Shown piece by piece: positions 41,686 through 51,195 of a stretch of 64,000 nucleotides of DNA. The DNA lies in assembly GCF_015644585.1 (NCBI RefSeq), contig NZ_JADOBI010000017.1, positions 57,222 to 121,221 on the forward strand, in the 5' to 3' direction. This DNA comes from Rahnella laticis. Lineage in GTDB: Bacteria > Pseudomonadota > Gammaproteobacteria > Enterobacterales > Enterobacteriaceae. The position numbers were made by a program, and so were the translations under genes. Under the pieces are notes generated by a model. That model had not been told where the DNA came from. It saw only the letters and a program-made list of their open reading frames with translations, and searched no databases. How positions within the stretch are numbered: the stretch's first letter is position 1; each line of letters opens with the position of its first letter.

Positions 41686-42651
41686 TTACGCAAGATTTTC
41701 GAAATATGCTTCCAACGCCTCCAGCTGTTCGCTGGCATCCTCTATGGCGTTGAAGGAGCGCCGAAACTGGTCATTCGGGGCATGCTCCTGGAGATACCAG
41801 GAAACGTGCTTACGGGCGATACGGAATCCCTTGCCTTGACCATAAAAGTCGTGCAATTCCCGTACGTGCCCTATTAACAAGCGCTGAACCTCACCCATAG
41901 GCGGTGGAGGTAACAGCTCCCCTGTGTCCAGATAATGCTGGATTTCCCGGAAGATCCAGGGTCTCCCCTGAGCGGCACGTCCTATCATCAGAGCATCAGC
42001 TCCGGTGTAGTCGAGTACCGCCCTGGCTTTATGCGGGTCAGTTATGTCGCCATTCGCGATAATCGGAATGGAAACACTCTGCTTAACTGTCCGAATGCTG
42101 TCGTACTCTGCTTCTCCATTGAAGAGGCAGGCACGGGTTCGGCCATGAATAGTCAGGGCCTGAATACCACAGTCTTCAGCCAATTGGGCAATTTGTACAC
42201 AGTTACGGTGTTCCGGTGCCCATCCAGTACGGATTTTCAACGTGACTGGCACATCTACCGCATTCACAACGGTAGTAAGGATTTGTTTGACCAAATCCGG
42301 ATACTGCAACAATGCAGATCCTGCCAGTTTGCGGTTCACTTTCTTGGCCGGGCAGCCCATATTGATATCAATGATTTGCGCACCGCTTTCCACGTTAATT
42401 CGTGCAGCAGCCGCCATATCTTCGGGGTCACAACCGGCAATTTGCACGGCGCGGATCCCCGGTTCATCGTTATGTACCATGCGCAAACGTGACTTATCCG
42501 TACGCCACACCTCCGGATTGGAGGAGAGCATTTCAGATACTGCCATCCCAGCCCCCATCGCATGACATAAGGCACGAAATGGTCGGTCAGTGATACCGGC
42601 CATTGGGGCCGCAATCAGGCAATTTGTAAGCTGGATGTGTCCGATGCGCAT
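41686..42651 (-). CDS. dusB: tRNA-dihydrouridine synthase B
   Basis: This 321-residue flavoenzyme reduces uridine 17 of tRNA to dihydrouridine. The FMN-binding TIM barrel shows [15 protein letters not shown] near the start, the catalytic cysteine C100 in [13 protein letters not shown], and [12 protein letters not shown] and [18 protein letters not shown]. The C-terminal helical tRNA-binding part ends at 321. It is the promoter-proximal gene of the dusB-fis operon, as in all Enterobacterales, and its translation helps fis expression. Confidence 0.97.
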   Translation of the reverse strand: MRIGHIQLTNCLIAAPMAGITDRPFRALCHAMGAGMAVSEMLSSNPEVWRTDKSRLRMVHNDEPGIRAVQIAGCDPEDMAAAARINVESGAQIIDINMGCPAKKVNRKLAGSALLQYPDLVKQILTTVVNAVDVPVTLKIRTGWAPEHRNCVQIAQLAEDCGIQALTIHGRTRACLFNGEAEYDSIRTVKQSVSIPIIANGDITDPHKARAVLDYTGADALMIGRAAQGRPWIFREIQHYLDTGELLPPPPMGEVQRLLIGHVRELHDFYGQGKGFRIARKHVSWYLQEHAPNDQFRRSFNAIEDASEQLEALEAYFENLA

Positions 42652-42690
42652 GAACTAGGAATGACCATACTGATGTCCGCAAGGGCGCGT

Positions 42691-42719
42691 ATATTACGCA
42701 TTTTCGCTACGATATGAAA
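42691..42719 (-). promoter_or_regulatory. dusB-fis promoter
   Basis: On the minus strand TTTCAT (-35) and TAATAT (-10) are 17 bases apart, followed by the GC-rich discriminator ACGCGCCC. This is the same layout as the E. coli fis promoter, which is shut off by ppGpp/DksA in the stringent response. Confidence 0.8.
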
Positions 42720-43005
42720 GGCCAAACTTTGAGCAATTTGATAAGAAATAACCTTGCCAGCGGCAAAATGCAGGATGGTTTTGTTTTTTATCTTGGTTTT
42801 ACATTGAGTTATGTGACGACGGTCAAATTGTGCGCTTAGGCAAATTCCTAATATCTCTCTGAAACATCCTGTTATAACAGCGGATTCTAAGGGTTGATTT
42901 GCCGTTTTAAGCAGCAACAACCACAAAAATCCGTGATGCAGATCGTCTTTTGGTCAGAAAGTGACTTACTTTACGTTCGGATGACATCTTGTTTTCAGAA
43001 AGGAT

Positions 43006-43038
43006 TCAGGGCCACAAAAGCCGGTTCCGTGGCCCTGA
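43006..43038 (-). terminator. Terminator of the carbonic anhydrase gene
   Basis: Ten-base perfect arms TCAGGGCCAC/GTGGCCCTGA with a 13-base loop end in ATCCTTTC on the minus strand, 13 bases past the stop. Confidence 0.75.
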
Positions 43039-43051
43039 TGTTCTGAAGTTT

Positions 43052-43789
43052 TTATTCCGCGACGATCACGCGGCCGTGAAGGCTTTGTACGGGGCGGTTA
43101 TTCGCATGATGAAGAACATGCTGGAATTTCTCTAACTGTTGCTCAGAGAGCGTCAGAGGCTGTTTAATGACCAGCCAGCGAACGCCTTCTGTACAAGGTG
43201 GCGTGGTCAGCGATCCGCTAAAACGGTAATGCGTCAGGTCTTTCGGCAGTAAGCCGGACAGCGCGACGTTGCTTTTCAGCGGTACCGTTTCACCCATCTT
43301 TTCCGGCATCTGTTGCCAGATTTTTTCCAGCTCAGGATTGGCGGCGCCGGTTTCAAACATCACGGCCACCACGGCAATCTCGCCGTCTGCATCCATGTGT
43401 ACGAAATGCGCTTCCATCGGGAAGGATTTGCCGTTGATGGTGTTTTCGCTTGGCGCATGGAAATGGAATTGCTGAAGCACGAACTTCTCACCATCGAGGG
43501 TAATAAAATCACCTTCCCGGACATTCACCTGCACGCTGTGACCGTTATTGACCACGTTCACCGGCGGTAAGGTGTAGCTGAGTTCCAGCGGGTGCGGATG
43601 CACTTTCATGGCGTCTTTGATATCGACGGGAGACTGCATTTTGCCCTGTTCGCAAAGATGAAAATCCGGGCTGAGTTTTGACCAGTTCTGCGGGGCTTCG
43701 TCGCCATCGTAAGACCAGTGCGGGGTTTCGCTGGCGTAAGCAGAAAATGTAAAAGCGGCCAGCACAACTGACAGTAATGCGCGTTTCAT
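43052..43789 (-). CDS. cah: Alpha-class carbonic anhydrase (periplasmic)
   Basis: This 245-residue precursor has a Sec signal peptide (residues 1-20, MKRALLSVVLAAFTFSAYAS) and an alpha-CA body: SPVDIKDAM, the zinc histidines H109 and H111 in FHFHAPSENT and H128 in EAHFVHMD, and the LTTPPCTEGVRW motif. It interconverts CO2 and bicarbonate in the periplasm. Its length and two-cysteine pattern (HLCEQG and PPCTEG) allow the disulfide typical of secreted alpha-CAs. It is a single-gene unit between dusB and prmA. Confidence 0.93.
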   Translation of the reverse strand: MKRALLSVVLAAFTFSAYASETPHWSYDGDEAPQNWSKLSPDFHLCEQGKMQSPVDIKDAMKVHPHPLELSYTLPPVNVVNNGHSVQVNVREGDFITLDGEKFVLQQFHFHAPSENTINGKSFPMEAHFVHMDADGEIAVVAVMFETGAANPELEKIWQQMPEKMGETVPLKSNVALSGLLPKDLTHYRFSGSLTTPPCTEGVRWLVIKQPLTLSEQQLEKFQHVLHHANNRPVQSLHGRVIVAE

Positions 43790-43897
43790 GAAATATCCCT
43801 TTCATAACATTGAGTAAAAAAACCGTGCTGATATTAAGGGTTTTAGCAGGAAGGGAACAGAGTGACAGGAGGGCGGAGAGGATTTTCGGATAAAACT

Positions 43898-43925
43898 AAC
43901 CCTTTCTGCACAAACAGAAAGGGTT
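43898..43925 (-). terminator. Terminator of prmA
   Basis: AACCCTTTCTG/CAGAAAGGGTT with a six-base loop ends in AGTTTTA on the minus strand, 13 bases past the prmA stop. Confidence 0.85.
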
Positions 43926-43937
43926 ACAGGGAACAAA

Positions 43938-44822
43938 TCAGACTTTTTTAACGCCTGTAATACGGCACCATTCTTCTTTCTCGGCAACCGTATCCAGTTC
44001 GAACTTATCACGGTAAGCGTCAGCGACGCTTTGCGCCTGGCTGGCCAGAATGCCTGAAAGCCCCAGATGACCGCCAGCAACCGGCAGCACACTGATAAGC
44101 GGGGCCAGCTCGCGCAGCGGGCCTGCCAGAATGTTTGCGACGACGACGTCGGCAGACAGGTTCTCCGGCTGGTCTTTTGGCAGATAGAGTGACAGACGCT
44201 CTGAAACGCCGTTACGTTCTGCGTTATCACGGCTGGCCTGGATCGCCTGCGGATCGATGTCGATCCCGACAACGTGTTTAGCGCCTAATTTCAGCGCGGC
44301 GATCGCCAGAATGCCGGAACCACAACCGAAGTCGATCACGGTTTTATCGGTCAGATCCAGACTGTCGAGCCATTGCAGACACATGGCGGTTGTCGGGTGC
44401 GTCCCGGTACCAAACGCCAGACCCGGATCCAGCATCACGTTAACCGCCGTCGGATCCGGCACATCGCGCCAGCTCGGACAAATCCACAGACGCTCGCCAA
44501 AACGCATCGGGTGGAAGTTATCCATCCACTCGCGTTCCCAGTCTTTGTCTTCAAGCTGTTCGATTTTATGCACAAAACCTTTGCCCAGCAGCGGCTCGTT
44601 TTCCAGCATGGCAACCACGTCTTCCATGTCGGTTTCGGCATCGTACAGGCCAATCGCGTCGGTATCGCCCCACAGCAGGGTTTCGCCTGGCAGCGGTTCA
44701 AACACCGGATTGTCGTGCGTATCCTGGAAGGTGACGGACACTGCGCCACTTTCGATAAGCGCGTCGCTCAGCGTTTCCGCGTTTTCACCGGTGGTATTAA
44801 TTTTCAGTTGGATCCAAGGCAT
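43938..44822 (-). CDS. prmA: Ribosomal protein L11 methyltransferase
   Basis: This 294-residue SAM-dependent enzyme trimethylates ribosomal protein L11. The small N-terminal substrate-recognition domain (residues 1-60, [12 protein letters not shown]) is followed by the methyltransferase fold with motif [20 protein letters not shown] and the NILAGPL catalytic-loop motif. The start MPWIQLK matches the E. coli protein (293 residues) and lies six bases after AAGAGA; an ATG two codons earlier has no space for the ribosome site. It follows panF with a 44-base gap. Confidence 0.95.
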   Translation of the reverse strand: MPWIQLKINTTGENAETLSDALIESGAVSVTFQDTHDNPVFEPLPGETLLWGDTDAIGLYDAETDMEDVVAMLENEPLLGKGFVHKIEQLEDKDWEREWMDNFHPMRFGERLWICPSWRDVPDPTAVNVMLDPGLAFGTGTHPTTAMCLQWLDSLDLTDKTVIDFGCGSGILAIAALKLGAKHVVGIDIDPQAIQASRDNAERNGVSERLSLYLPKDQPENLSADVVVANILAGPLRELAPLISVLPVAGGHLGLSGILASQAQSVADAYRDKFELDTVAEKEEWCRITGVKKV

Positions 44823-44866
44823 AGCCATTCTCTTCTTAACAATCTGTAAAAATCACTGCCGCCCGG

Positions 44867-46312
44867 TCAGGACGGCTTCATTGCGGTTTCGCGCGCCGGT
44901 GAGCCAAATTTGTTGCCGATATAAAACGCCAGCAGACTCAGCGAAAGCGACGGCACAATCGGATGCAGACCGGCGATGTGCAGGTCGATACTGGCGAGCA
45001 GGGTATAACAAACCGCGCCAACAATCATTGAGCTCAGCGCACCCGTCGCGTTCGCGCGTTCCCAATATAAACCGAGTACCAGCGGCCACAGGAAGACGGC
45101 TTCCAGCCCGCCGAAAGCCAGCAAATTCAGCCAGATAATCATTTCAGGCGGACGCCATGCGGCCAGCAGAACCAGTAAACCCAGCACAAACGTCGCCCAG
45201 CTCGAGAAGCGTTTTAGCTTACGCTCGTTCGCCAGCTGGTCCGGTTTGATGCCGAGGTATAAGTCTTTAACGATAGTCGCAGATGACTGTAAAAGCTGTG
45301 CGTTGATCGTCGACATAATGGCGGCCATCGGTGCGGCGAGGAAAATCCCGGCGGCGTAAGGCGGCAGCACGGTGATCATCAGCGTCGGGATCACCTGATC
45401 GGGAATTTTCAGATCCGGCAGCACGGCGCGTCCGAGCGCTCCGGCCAGATGCATACCGAGCATCAGGACCGCAACGACAATCGTACCGAGCACAATCCCG
45501 CGATGCACCGCTTTGCTGTCTTTGTAGGAAATACAGCGGACGGCGGTATGCGGCAGGCCGATAACCCCAAAACACACCAGTATCCAGAACGATGCCATAA
45601 ACGGCAGCGAGAGAACGTCATCTCCGCCGTGAACGGAAACCAGTTTCGGGTCGATTTGTTGCAGTTTATCGATAGCGGTGTGCAGGCCACCAGCGGCGTG
45701 GATCACCGCAAACAGCAGCAAAATGGTGCCCAGCAACATCACCAGCCCTTGCATGGCATCGTTGAGCACGCTGGCACGGAAGCCGCCAAATGCGGTGTAC
45801 AGCGCGATGCTGATGCCAAAAATCAGCAGACCGGTGTCGTAGGGAATTCCGGCAGCGGTTTCCAGCAAGCGGGCGCCGCCGATAAACTGCACGGTCATCG
45901 CACCCAGAAATGCCACCAGCAGGCTCAGGCTCGCCAGCCAGACCAGCAAACGACTCTGGTAGCGTGCAAACAGCATGTCATTGAGCGTAACCGCATTGTA
46001 GCGGCGTGCCAGAATTGCGAATTTCTTACCCAGAACGCCCAGCGACAGCCAAACGGCGGGCAACTGGATCATCGCCAGTAATACCCAGCCGAGGCCAAAT
46101 TTGTACGCCGCACCGGGGCCGCCGATAAAGGAACTGGCGCTGATGTAGGTGGCGGTCAGGGTCATGGCAAGAACGAAGCCGCCCATGGAGCGGTTACCGA
46201 GGAAATATTCAGTCAGAAAATTGCCCTGCTGGCGGCGGGTATAGGCATATACCGACAGGCCGAAAACCAGCAGCAAATAGGCGATCAGCGGCAATAAAAC
46301 TTCAATTTGCAT
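44867..46312 (-). CDS. panF: Sodium/pantothenate symporter PanF
   Basis: This 481-residue inner-membrane protein of the SSS family imports pantothenate with sodium. About 13 helices are visible; the family signatures GFRASVLNDAMQGLVMLLGT and the first-helix LPLIAYLLLVFGLSVYAYTRRQQGN start match E. coli PanF (483 residues). Its start overlaps the yhdT stop by 11 bases, so the pair is translationally coupled. It feeds coenzyme A synthesis, fitting its place beside accBC. Confidence 0.95.
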   Translation of the reverse strand: MQIEVLLPLIAYLLLVFGLSVYAYTRRQQGNFLTEYFLGNRSMGGFVLAMTLTATYISASSFIGGPGAAYKFGLGWVLLAMIQLPAVWLSLGVLGKKFAILARRYNAVTLNDMLFARYQSRLLVWLASLSLLVAFLGAMTVQFIGGARLLETAAGIPYDTGLLIFGISIALYTAFGGFRASVLNDAMQGLVMLLGTILLLFAVIHAAGGLHTAIDKLQQIDPKLVSVHGGDDVLSLPFMASFWILVCFGVIGLPHTAVRCISYKDSKAVHRGIVLGTIVVAVLMLGMHLAGALGRAVLPDLKIPDQVIPTLMITVLPPYAAGIFLAAPMAAIMSTINAQLLQSSATIVKDLYLGIKPDQLANERKLKRFSSWATFVLGLLVLLAAWRPPEMIIWLNLLAFGGLEAVFLWPLVLGLYWERANATGALSSMIVGAVCYTLLASIDLHIAGLHPIVPSLSLSLLAFYIGNKFGSPARETAMKPS

Positions 46313-46550
46313 CTTGATCCTCCAGCGGAATATCGCGGTAAATCACGCGAACCATCAGCCAGCTTAAAAGAATGAAGACCAGAGGCACCAGCAGGCAGGC
46401 CATTTCGAACCAGTGCGGCAACCCTGTAATGCCCTGTTTATCATCAGGAATATAGGCGGCGAAACACCACGCCAGCAGATAGGCAATCGTCAGCCCAAAG
46501 GCCCAGCGGGCTTCGCGGTTAGCTTGAAGAAAACGCTTATCAGTGATCAT
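46302..46550 (-). CDS. yhdT: YhdT family small membrane protein
   Basis: This 82-residue protein has two hydrophobic helices (GLTIAYLLAWCFAAYIP and FEMACLLVPLVFILLSWLMV) and the conserved ending IYRDIPLED. It is the known partner upstream of panF in enterobacteria, with unknown function. ATG at 46550 follows AGGAAA; upstream extension to 46613 runs through the accC terminator. It overlaps panF by 11 bases. Confidence 0.92.
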   Translation of the reverse strand: MITDKRFLQANREARWAFGLTIAYLLAWCFAAYIPDDKQGITGLPHWFEMACLLVPLVFILLSWLMVRVIYRDIPLEDQDAN

Positions 46551-46571
46551 TTTCCTGTCCCCCCAAAACGT

Positions 46572-46596
46572 AAAAAAGGCCGGAATATCCGGCCTT
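46572..46596 (-). terminator. Terminator of aroQ-accBC
   Basis: AAGGCCGG/CCGGCCTT with a five-base loop runs into six T on the minus strand. It lies 30 bases past the accC stop and just before yhdT, separating the two operons at least partly. Confidence 0.9.
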
Positions 46597-46625
46597 GATA
46601 AGAGAGTACGCAACGGTACGGTCTT

Positions 46626-47975
46626 TTATTTTTCCTGCAAACCGAGTTTCTTTTCCAGATAGTGGATATTGGTTCCACCGTGCTGGAAGTTCTCGTCGTC
46701 CATGATACGCATTTGCAGTTCAATGTTGGTTTTGATGCCGTCGATGATCAGCTCAGCCAGCGCATTTTTCATGCGGGCAATGGCCACTTCACGGGTTTCG
46801 CCGTAAGTGATCAGTTTACCAATCATGGAATCGTAGTACGGAGGCACAGTGTAGCCTGCGTAAATGTGCGATTCCCAACGAACACCGAAGCCGCCTGGTG
46901 CGTGGAAGCGAGTGATTTTGCCCGGGCTTGGCAGGAAGGTGTTGGGATCTTCCGCGTTAATACGGCATTCCACCGCATGGCCTTTGACATGCACATCGCT
47001 TTGTTTGATTGAAAGAGGTTGGCCGGACGCAATGCGCAGCTGCTCTTTAATCAAATCCACACCGGTGATCATCTCGGTAACCGGATGCTCTACCTGGATA
47101 CGGGTGTTCATTTCGATGAAGAAGAACTCACCGTTTTCGTACAGGAACTCGAAAGTACCCGCACCGCGGTAGCCGATATCCACACAAGCTTTGGAACAAC
47201 GTTCGCCGATGAAACGACGCAGTTCTTCCGTAATGCCTGGTGCTGGCGCTTCTTCCACCACTTTCTGGTGACGGCGCTGCATGGAGCAGTCACGTTCAGC
47301 CAGATAAACGGCGTTGCCCTGACCATCTGCCAGTACCTGAATTTCCACGTGACGTGGGTTTTCCAGGTATTTTTCCATGTAAACCATGTCGTTGTTGAAA
47401 GCCGCTTTGGCTTCAGCACGGGTCATGTTGATGGACTGTTCCAGATCTTTATCGCTGCGCACAACACGCATACCACGACCACCGCCGCCGCCAGAAGCTT
47501 TGATGATGACCGGATAGCCGATGCGTTTTGCGAAGCCACGGTTTAAATCCATGTCGTCGCCCAGCGGGCCGTCAGAGCCTGGTACGCAAGGTACGCCGGC
47601 TGCTTTCATCGCGTGGATCGCAGAAACTTTGTCACCCATCAGGCGGATAGTTTCAGCTTTCGGGCCGATGAAGATAAAACCAGAACGTTCAACCTGCTCT
47701 GCGAAATCCGCATTCTCGGACAGGAAACCGTAGCCAGGGTGGATAGCCACCGCGCCAGTGATTTCCGCCGCCGCGATGATGGCAGGGATGTTCAGATAGC
47801 TTTTTACTGAAGGTGCAGGGCCGATACAGACGGTTTCGTCTGCCAGCAGCACGTGTTTCAGGTCGCGGTCAGCGGTGGAGTGCACAGCAACGGTTTTGAT
47901 GCCCATTTCTTTACAGGCACGCAAAATACGCAGGGCAATTTCGCCGCGGTTCGCGATAACAATTTTATCTACCAT
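46626..47975 (-). CDS. accC: Biotin carboxylase, acetyl-CoA carboxylase subunit
   Basis: This 449-residue enzyme carboxylates the biotin on AccB with ATP and bicarbonate, the first step of fatty-acid synthesis. ATP-grasp features are intact: the [10 protein letters not shown] glycine loop near 161-170, [16 protein letters not shown], the [14 protein letters not shown] active-site segment with R and E, and the C-terminal YDSMIGKLI. Length equals E. coli AccC. It follows accB by 11 bases. Confidence 0.98.
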   Translation of the reverse strand: MVDKIVIANRGEIALRILRACKEMGIKTVAVHSTADRDLKHVLLADETVCIGPAPSVKSYLNIPAIIAAAEITGAVAIHPGYGFLSENADFAEQVERSGFIFIGPKAETIRLMGDKVSAIHAMKAAGVPCVPGSDGPLGDDMDLNRGFAKRIGYPVIIKASGGGGGRGMRVVRSDKDLEQSINMTRAEAKAAFNNDMVYMEKYLENPRHVEIQVLADGQGNAVYLAERDCSMQRRHQKVVEEAPAPGITEELRRFIGERCSKACVDIGYRGAGTFEFLYENGEFFFIEMNTRIQVEHPVTEMITGVDLIKEQLRIASGQPLSIKQSDVHVKGHAVECRINAEDPNTFLPSPGKITRFHAPGGFGVRWESHIYAGYTVPPYYDSMIGKLITYGETREVAIARMKNALAELIIDGIKTNIELQMRIMDDENFQHGGTNIHYLEKKLGLQEK

Positions 47976-47986
47976 GGTACGCCTCG

Positions 47987-48451
47987 TTATTCGATGACGA
48001 CCAGCGGCTCGTCGAACTCAACCGGTTGGCCGCTTTCTACCAGAATTGCTTTAACAACACCGGATTTGTCTGCTTCGATTTGGTTCATCATTTTCATCGC
48101 TTCAACGATACACAGGGTATCGCCCGCGGTGACTTTCTGACCCACTTCGATGAAGGCTTTCGCGTCAGGGCTTGGCGTGCGGTAGAACGTACCCACCATT
48201 GGAGAACGAACGATGTGACCACTGATTGCAGCTGGAGCCGCTTCTACAGGCGCAGCAGCTGGCGCAACCGCAGCAGCCAGACCAGGCTGTGGTTGTGCAG
48301 GCATTGCGTAAGCCTGTTGCATCATAGGATAAGCCTGCACAGGTGCAGCACGGCTGATACGAACTGACTCTTCACCTTCAGAAATTTCCAGTTCAGAAAT
48401 ACCTGATTCTTCAACCAGTTCGATCAGTTTTTTAATTTTACGAATATCCAT
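47987..48451 (-). CDS. accB: Biotin carboxyl carrier protein
   Basis: This 154-residue protein carries biotin on K120 in the VEAMKMMNQ motif. The N-terminal 30 residues ([20 protein letters not shown]) bind AccC. A flexible Ala/Pro-rich linker (38-77) leads to the C-terminal biotinyl domain (78-154). It is the second gene of aroQ-accB-accC. In E. coli AccB represses its own operon; the same is likely here but no operator is visible in the sequence. Confidence 0.98.
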   Translation of the reverse strand: MDIRKIKKLIELVEESGISELEISEGEESVRISRAAPVQAYPMMQQAYAMPAQPQPGLAAAVAPAAAPVEAAPAAISGHIVRSPMVGTFYRTPSPDAKAFIEVGQKVTAGDTLCIVEAMKMMNQIEADKSGVVKAILVESGQPVEFDEPLVVIE

Positions 48452-48483
48452 GGGTGTGATTCCGTACTCTTTTTGCGTAGAAA

Positions 48484-48936
48484 TTAGTGGGTTTTTGACA
48501 AGCGGTTAACCGCTGCCTGTAATGCAAAGTGGTAGCCATCTGCGCCAAGTCCGCAAATAACGCCCACTGCGATGTCGGAAAGATAGGAATGATGCCGGAA
48601 CGCTTCACGGGCATGTACATTCGACAGATGGATCTCGATAAACGGAATCGACACCCCCAGTAATGCATCGCGCAGCGCCACGCTGGTATGGGTAAAGGCC
48701 GCGGGATTGATCAATATAAAATCGACATTTCCGCGTGCCTGATGAATACGTTCAATCAGGACATGTTCTGCGTTCGATTGCAGATGGCTCAGTGCCACAT
48801 CAGCGGCAGCAGCCTGAACTTCCAAACCTTTAACAATATCGTTGAGCGTGGTGTGTCCGTACGTTTCAGGCTCACGGGTGCCTAACAAATTCAGGTTAGG
48901 ACCGTTAAGTAGCAAAATGTCAAACTTATGCGCCAT
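48484..48936 (-). CDS. aroQ: Type II 3-dehydroquinate dehydratase
   Basis: This 150-residue enzyme dehydrates 3-dehydroquinate to 3-dehydroshikimate in the shikimate pathway. Catalytic residues Y26 in EPETYG and H103 in [13 protein letters not shown] are present, with NGPNLNLLG at the start. The protein forms dodecamers in other bacteria. E. coli uses the unrelated AroD instead, so the presence of AroQ upstream of accBC is typical of Yersinia/Serratia-type enterobacteria. The gene begins the aroQ-accBC operon. Confidence 0.96.
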   Translation of the reverse strand: MAHKFDILLLNGPNLNLLGTREPETYGHTTLNDIVKGLEVQAAAADVALSHLQSNAEHVLIERIHQARGNVDFILINPAAFTHTSVALRDALLGVSIPFIEIHLSNVHAREAFRHHSYLSDIAVGVICGLGADGYHFALQAAVNRLSKTH

Positions 48937-49177
48937 TGTGAGCCTATCTCCGGCAATTAGACAAAGATTGTAGAAAATACCCTGATGTCACCGATTTGTC
49001 ACCTATTTAGCGGCAAATCGACCCGTCTCTTCGGCATGAGGTCGGGCATTATAATGATATCGTGGCAATTCGCAGCTAAATACTGGTCTTATCAGCGAAG
49101 ATAATCAACCCTCGTCCTGAGATTGAGAGGGGAATTACCCGAATTATGAGGGGCTGAACACAGAAAAGTTCCGGCAC
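48937..49177. other. aroQ-accBC upstream region
   Basis: This 241-base gap between msrQ and aroQ must carry the promoter of aroQ-accBC. I saw no clear -35/-10 pair, dyad or attenuator and no gene. Confidence 0.4.
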
Positions 49178-49780
49178 TTATCGCAGCCACTGGCGGAATT
49201 TTTTATAGCGAAATGCCAGCAAGATGACGGCAAGTGTTGCGTAAATGATCGGTTGTGGCGACAACACTTTCACCGACCAAAGGTAGTGGATCGGCGCAAG
49301 AATTGCGATCAGATAGATAAAGTTATGCAGCTTTTGCCAGGATGCGCCCATCTTACGCTGTGCCCAAAGTGTGGAGGTGCAGGCCAGCGCCAGCAGCAAG
49401 ATCCAGCAGATAATTCCCAGCGTGAGGTACGGGCGCGAAATCAGTTCGCTGCCAAGCAGACGGATATTGCTGATGCCCAGCTCAAGGAACGAATAGCTGA
49501 GAAGATGCAGCGTTCCCCACGCAAAACACCATAAACCCAGCAAACGGCGGGTGCGGATAAGCAGTGGCTGTTTGCCGTAGCGCGCGACGGGCGTGACCAG
49601 CAGCGTCACCAGTAAAAATTTCAGAGTCATCCTACCGGTAAAATGCTGAATATCTTTCGCCGGATCGGCGCTGAACCAGCCCTGATCGACAGAAAGTACG
49701 AGCCAGAAAAACGGCAAAATGGCGGCAAGGTAGATGACCACTTTCAGCCAGGTGATATTTGCAGGGCTTAAACGACGCAT
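49178..49780 (-). CDS. msrQ: MsrQ haem-binding membrane subunit
   Basis: This 200-residue protein has six membrane helices with histidines that bind haem b (for example H in FTGRMTLK upstream region [29 protein letters not shown]). It takes electrons from the quinone pool or flavin reductase and passes them to periplasmic MsrP. ATG at 49780 lies 16 bases downstream of the msrP stop, after AAGGAAGG; a longer frame reaches back into msrP and is not used. It is the former YedZ. Confidence 0.94.
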   Translation of the reverse strand: MRRLSPANITWLKVVIYLAAILPFFWLVLSVDQGWFSADPAKDIQHFTGRMTLKFLLVTLLVTPVARYGKQPLLIRTRRLLGLWCFAWGTLHLLSYSFLELGISNIRLLGSELISRPYLTLGIICWILLLALACTSTLWAQRKMGASWQKLHNFIYLIAILAPIHYLWSVKVLSPQPIIYATLAVILLAFRYKKFRQWLR

Positions 49781-49796
49781 AATAAAGTGGCCTTCC

Positions 49797-50798
49797 TTAA
49801 TAGAACTTCCGTAAATCCATACCGTGATACAGCGAGGCGACCTGTTCGGCATAACCGTTGAAGAGCAGCGTCGGCTGGCGCTGAACGTCGAGCAATCCGC
49901 CTGAACCGATAAATCGTTCCGTGGCCTGCGACCAGCGCGGATGATCAACATGCGGGTTCACGTTGGCGTAAAAACCGTATTCATTGTTCGCAATCTGGTT
50001 CCAGGTCGTCGGTGGTTCGTCGTGGGTGAATTTGATGCTCACGATCGACTTAATCCCCTTGAAACCGTATTTCCACGGCACGGTCAGGCGAACAGGCGCA
50101 CCGTTTTGCGGCGGCAATGCTTTGCCGTAAACGCCGACGGTCAGCATTGTCAGCGGATGCATCGCCTCATCTATACGTAATCCTTCGACATACGGATAAT
50201 CCAGCCCGCCGCCGATAAACCGGTCTTTCTGCCCCGGCATATGTGCCGGATCATAAAGGGTGGTGAACGCGACATAGCGCGCATTGCTGGTCGGTTCGGC
50301 CAGTTTGAGCAGGGAACTCAGCGGGAATCCGACCCATGGCACCACCATCGACCAGGCTTCCACGCAGCGCATGCGGTAGATTCGCTCCTCCAGCGGGAAG
50401 CGCTTCATGATGTCGTCCATATCGAGTGTGAGCGGTTTAGCCACTTCACCGTCGATTTTTATCGTCCAGGGTGACGTCACGAGTTGCCCGGCATTCGCGG
50501 CCGGGTCGGCTTTATCCAGCCCGAATTCGTAGAAGTTGTTGTAGCCTTCCACTTTATCTTCCGGGGTTAACGCGAGTGAATTCTGATAGGCAGCGGGTTT
50601 GGTGAAATCCAGCGGCTTGCCCGCAGGCGCGGGCGGGCGGTCATGGCCTTTGAACCAGGAAAGAATATCTGCCTGCGCACTGGCCGGGATCGCCAGTGCG
50701 GCAGCGCTGATCCCCAGCGCCTGCAAAACTTTACGGCGATCCTGAAAGATATCCTCGGGGGTGACATCAGCTTCCGTCAGCTTGCGAAATTTGGACAT
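49797..50798 (-). CDS. msrP: MsrP periplasmic methionine-sulfoxide reductase, molybdenum subunit
   Basis: This 333-residue precursor has a twin-arginine signal ([20 protein letters not shown], residues 21-40) and a sulfite-oxidase-type molybdopterin domain, with the Mo-ligand cysteine C145 in [11 protein letters not shown]. With MsrQ it repairs oxidised methionine in envelope proteins, protecting the cell from hypochlorous acid. Length and motifs match E. coli MsrP (YedY). It is divergent from csrD across 397 bases. Confidence 0.95.
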   Translation of the reverse strand: MSKFRKLTEADVTPEDIFQDRRKVLQALGISAAALAIPASAQADILSWFKGHDRPPAPAGKPLDFTKPAAYQNSLALTPEDKVEGYNNFYEFGLDKADPAANAGQLVTSPWTIKIDGEVAKPLTLDMDDIMKRFPLEERIYRMRCVEAWSMVVPWVGFPLSSLLKLAEPTSNARYVAFTTLYDPAHMPGQKDRFIGGGLDYPYVEGLRIDEAMHPLTMLTVGVYGKALPPQNGAPVRLTVPWKYGFKGIKSIVSIKFTHDEPPTTWNQIANNEYGFYANVNPHVDHPRWSQATERFIGSGGLLDVQRQPTLLFNGYAEQVASLYHGMDLRKFY

Positions 50799-51195
50799 TG
50801 CAGTCTCCGGTATTCATCTTATTAATGTTTTTATCGTTATGTAGACAGCATGGCGTGAAACACAGGGTTTTGCGAGACAGGCAAATAAAATAGCGATTTT
50901 TAATCCCCCGTTTTGGCGCATTTCTCCTTCCACCATAAGAATTCTAAATTGATTAACTTTTGAGTTGCTATGCTATGAATGTATGTAAATGCAACTTTCC
51001 CGGGTACAAAATGGTCAGATATTGTCGAATATCAGGCCCTGCGCCCGCCAATGCCCGTAACATTCCTTCATGTCTGTTTGGTAAATTTCTCCTGCGGGCG
51101 GGTTTTTCTGTTTTATAGTAGCGGCGTTTTTTTCGTAGCAGGCTCAGAGAATACGGGCGCTGTTTCCACCTCACCGTAGCGAGTAAGGCACAGGG
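50799..51195. other. Divergent msrP/csrD promoter region
   Basis: The gap holds the two divergent promoters. The middle is AT-rich (around 50890-50990, for example AATTGATTAACTTTTGAG and TATGCTATGAATG). No clean operator was found. Confidence 0.4.

Noticed and set aside
44257..45138. 293-residue open frame opposite prmA and panF
   Set aside because: Overlaps two certain core genes in antisense and has a Ser/Pro/Arg shadow composition.
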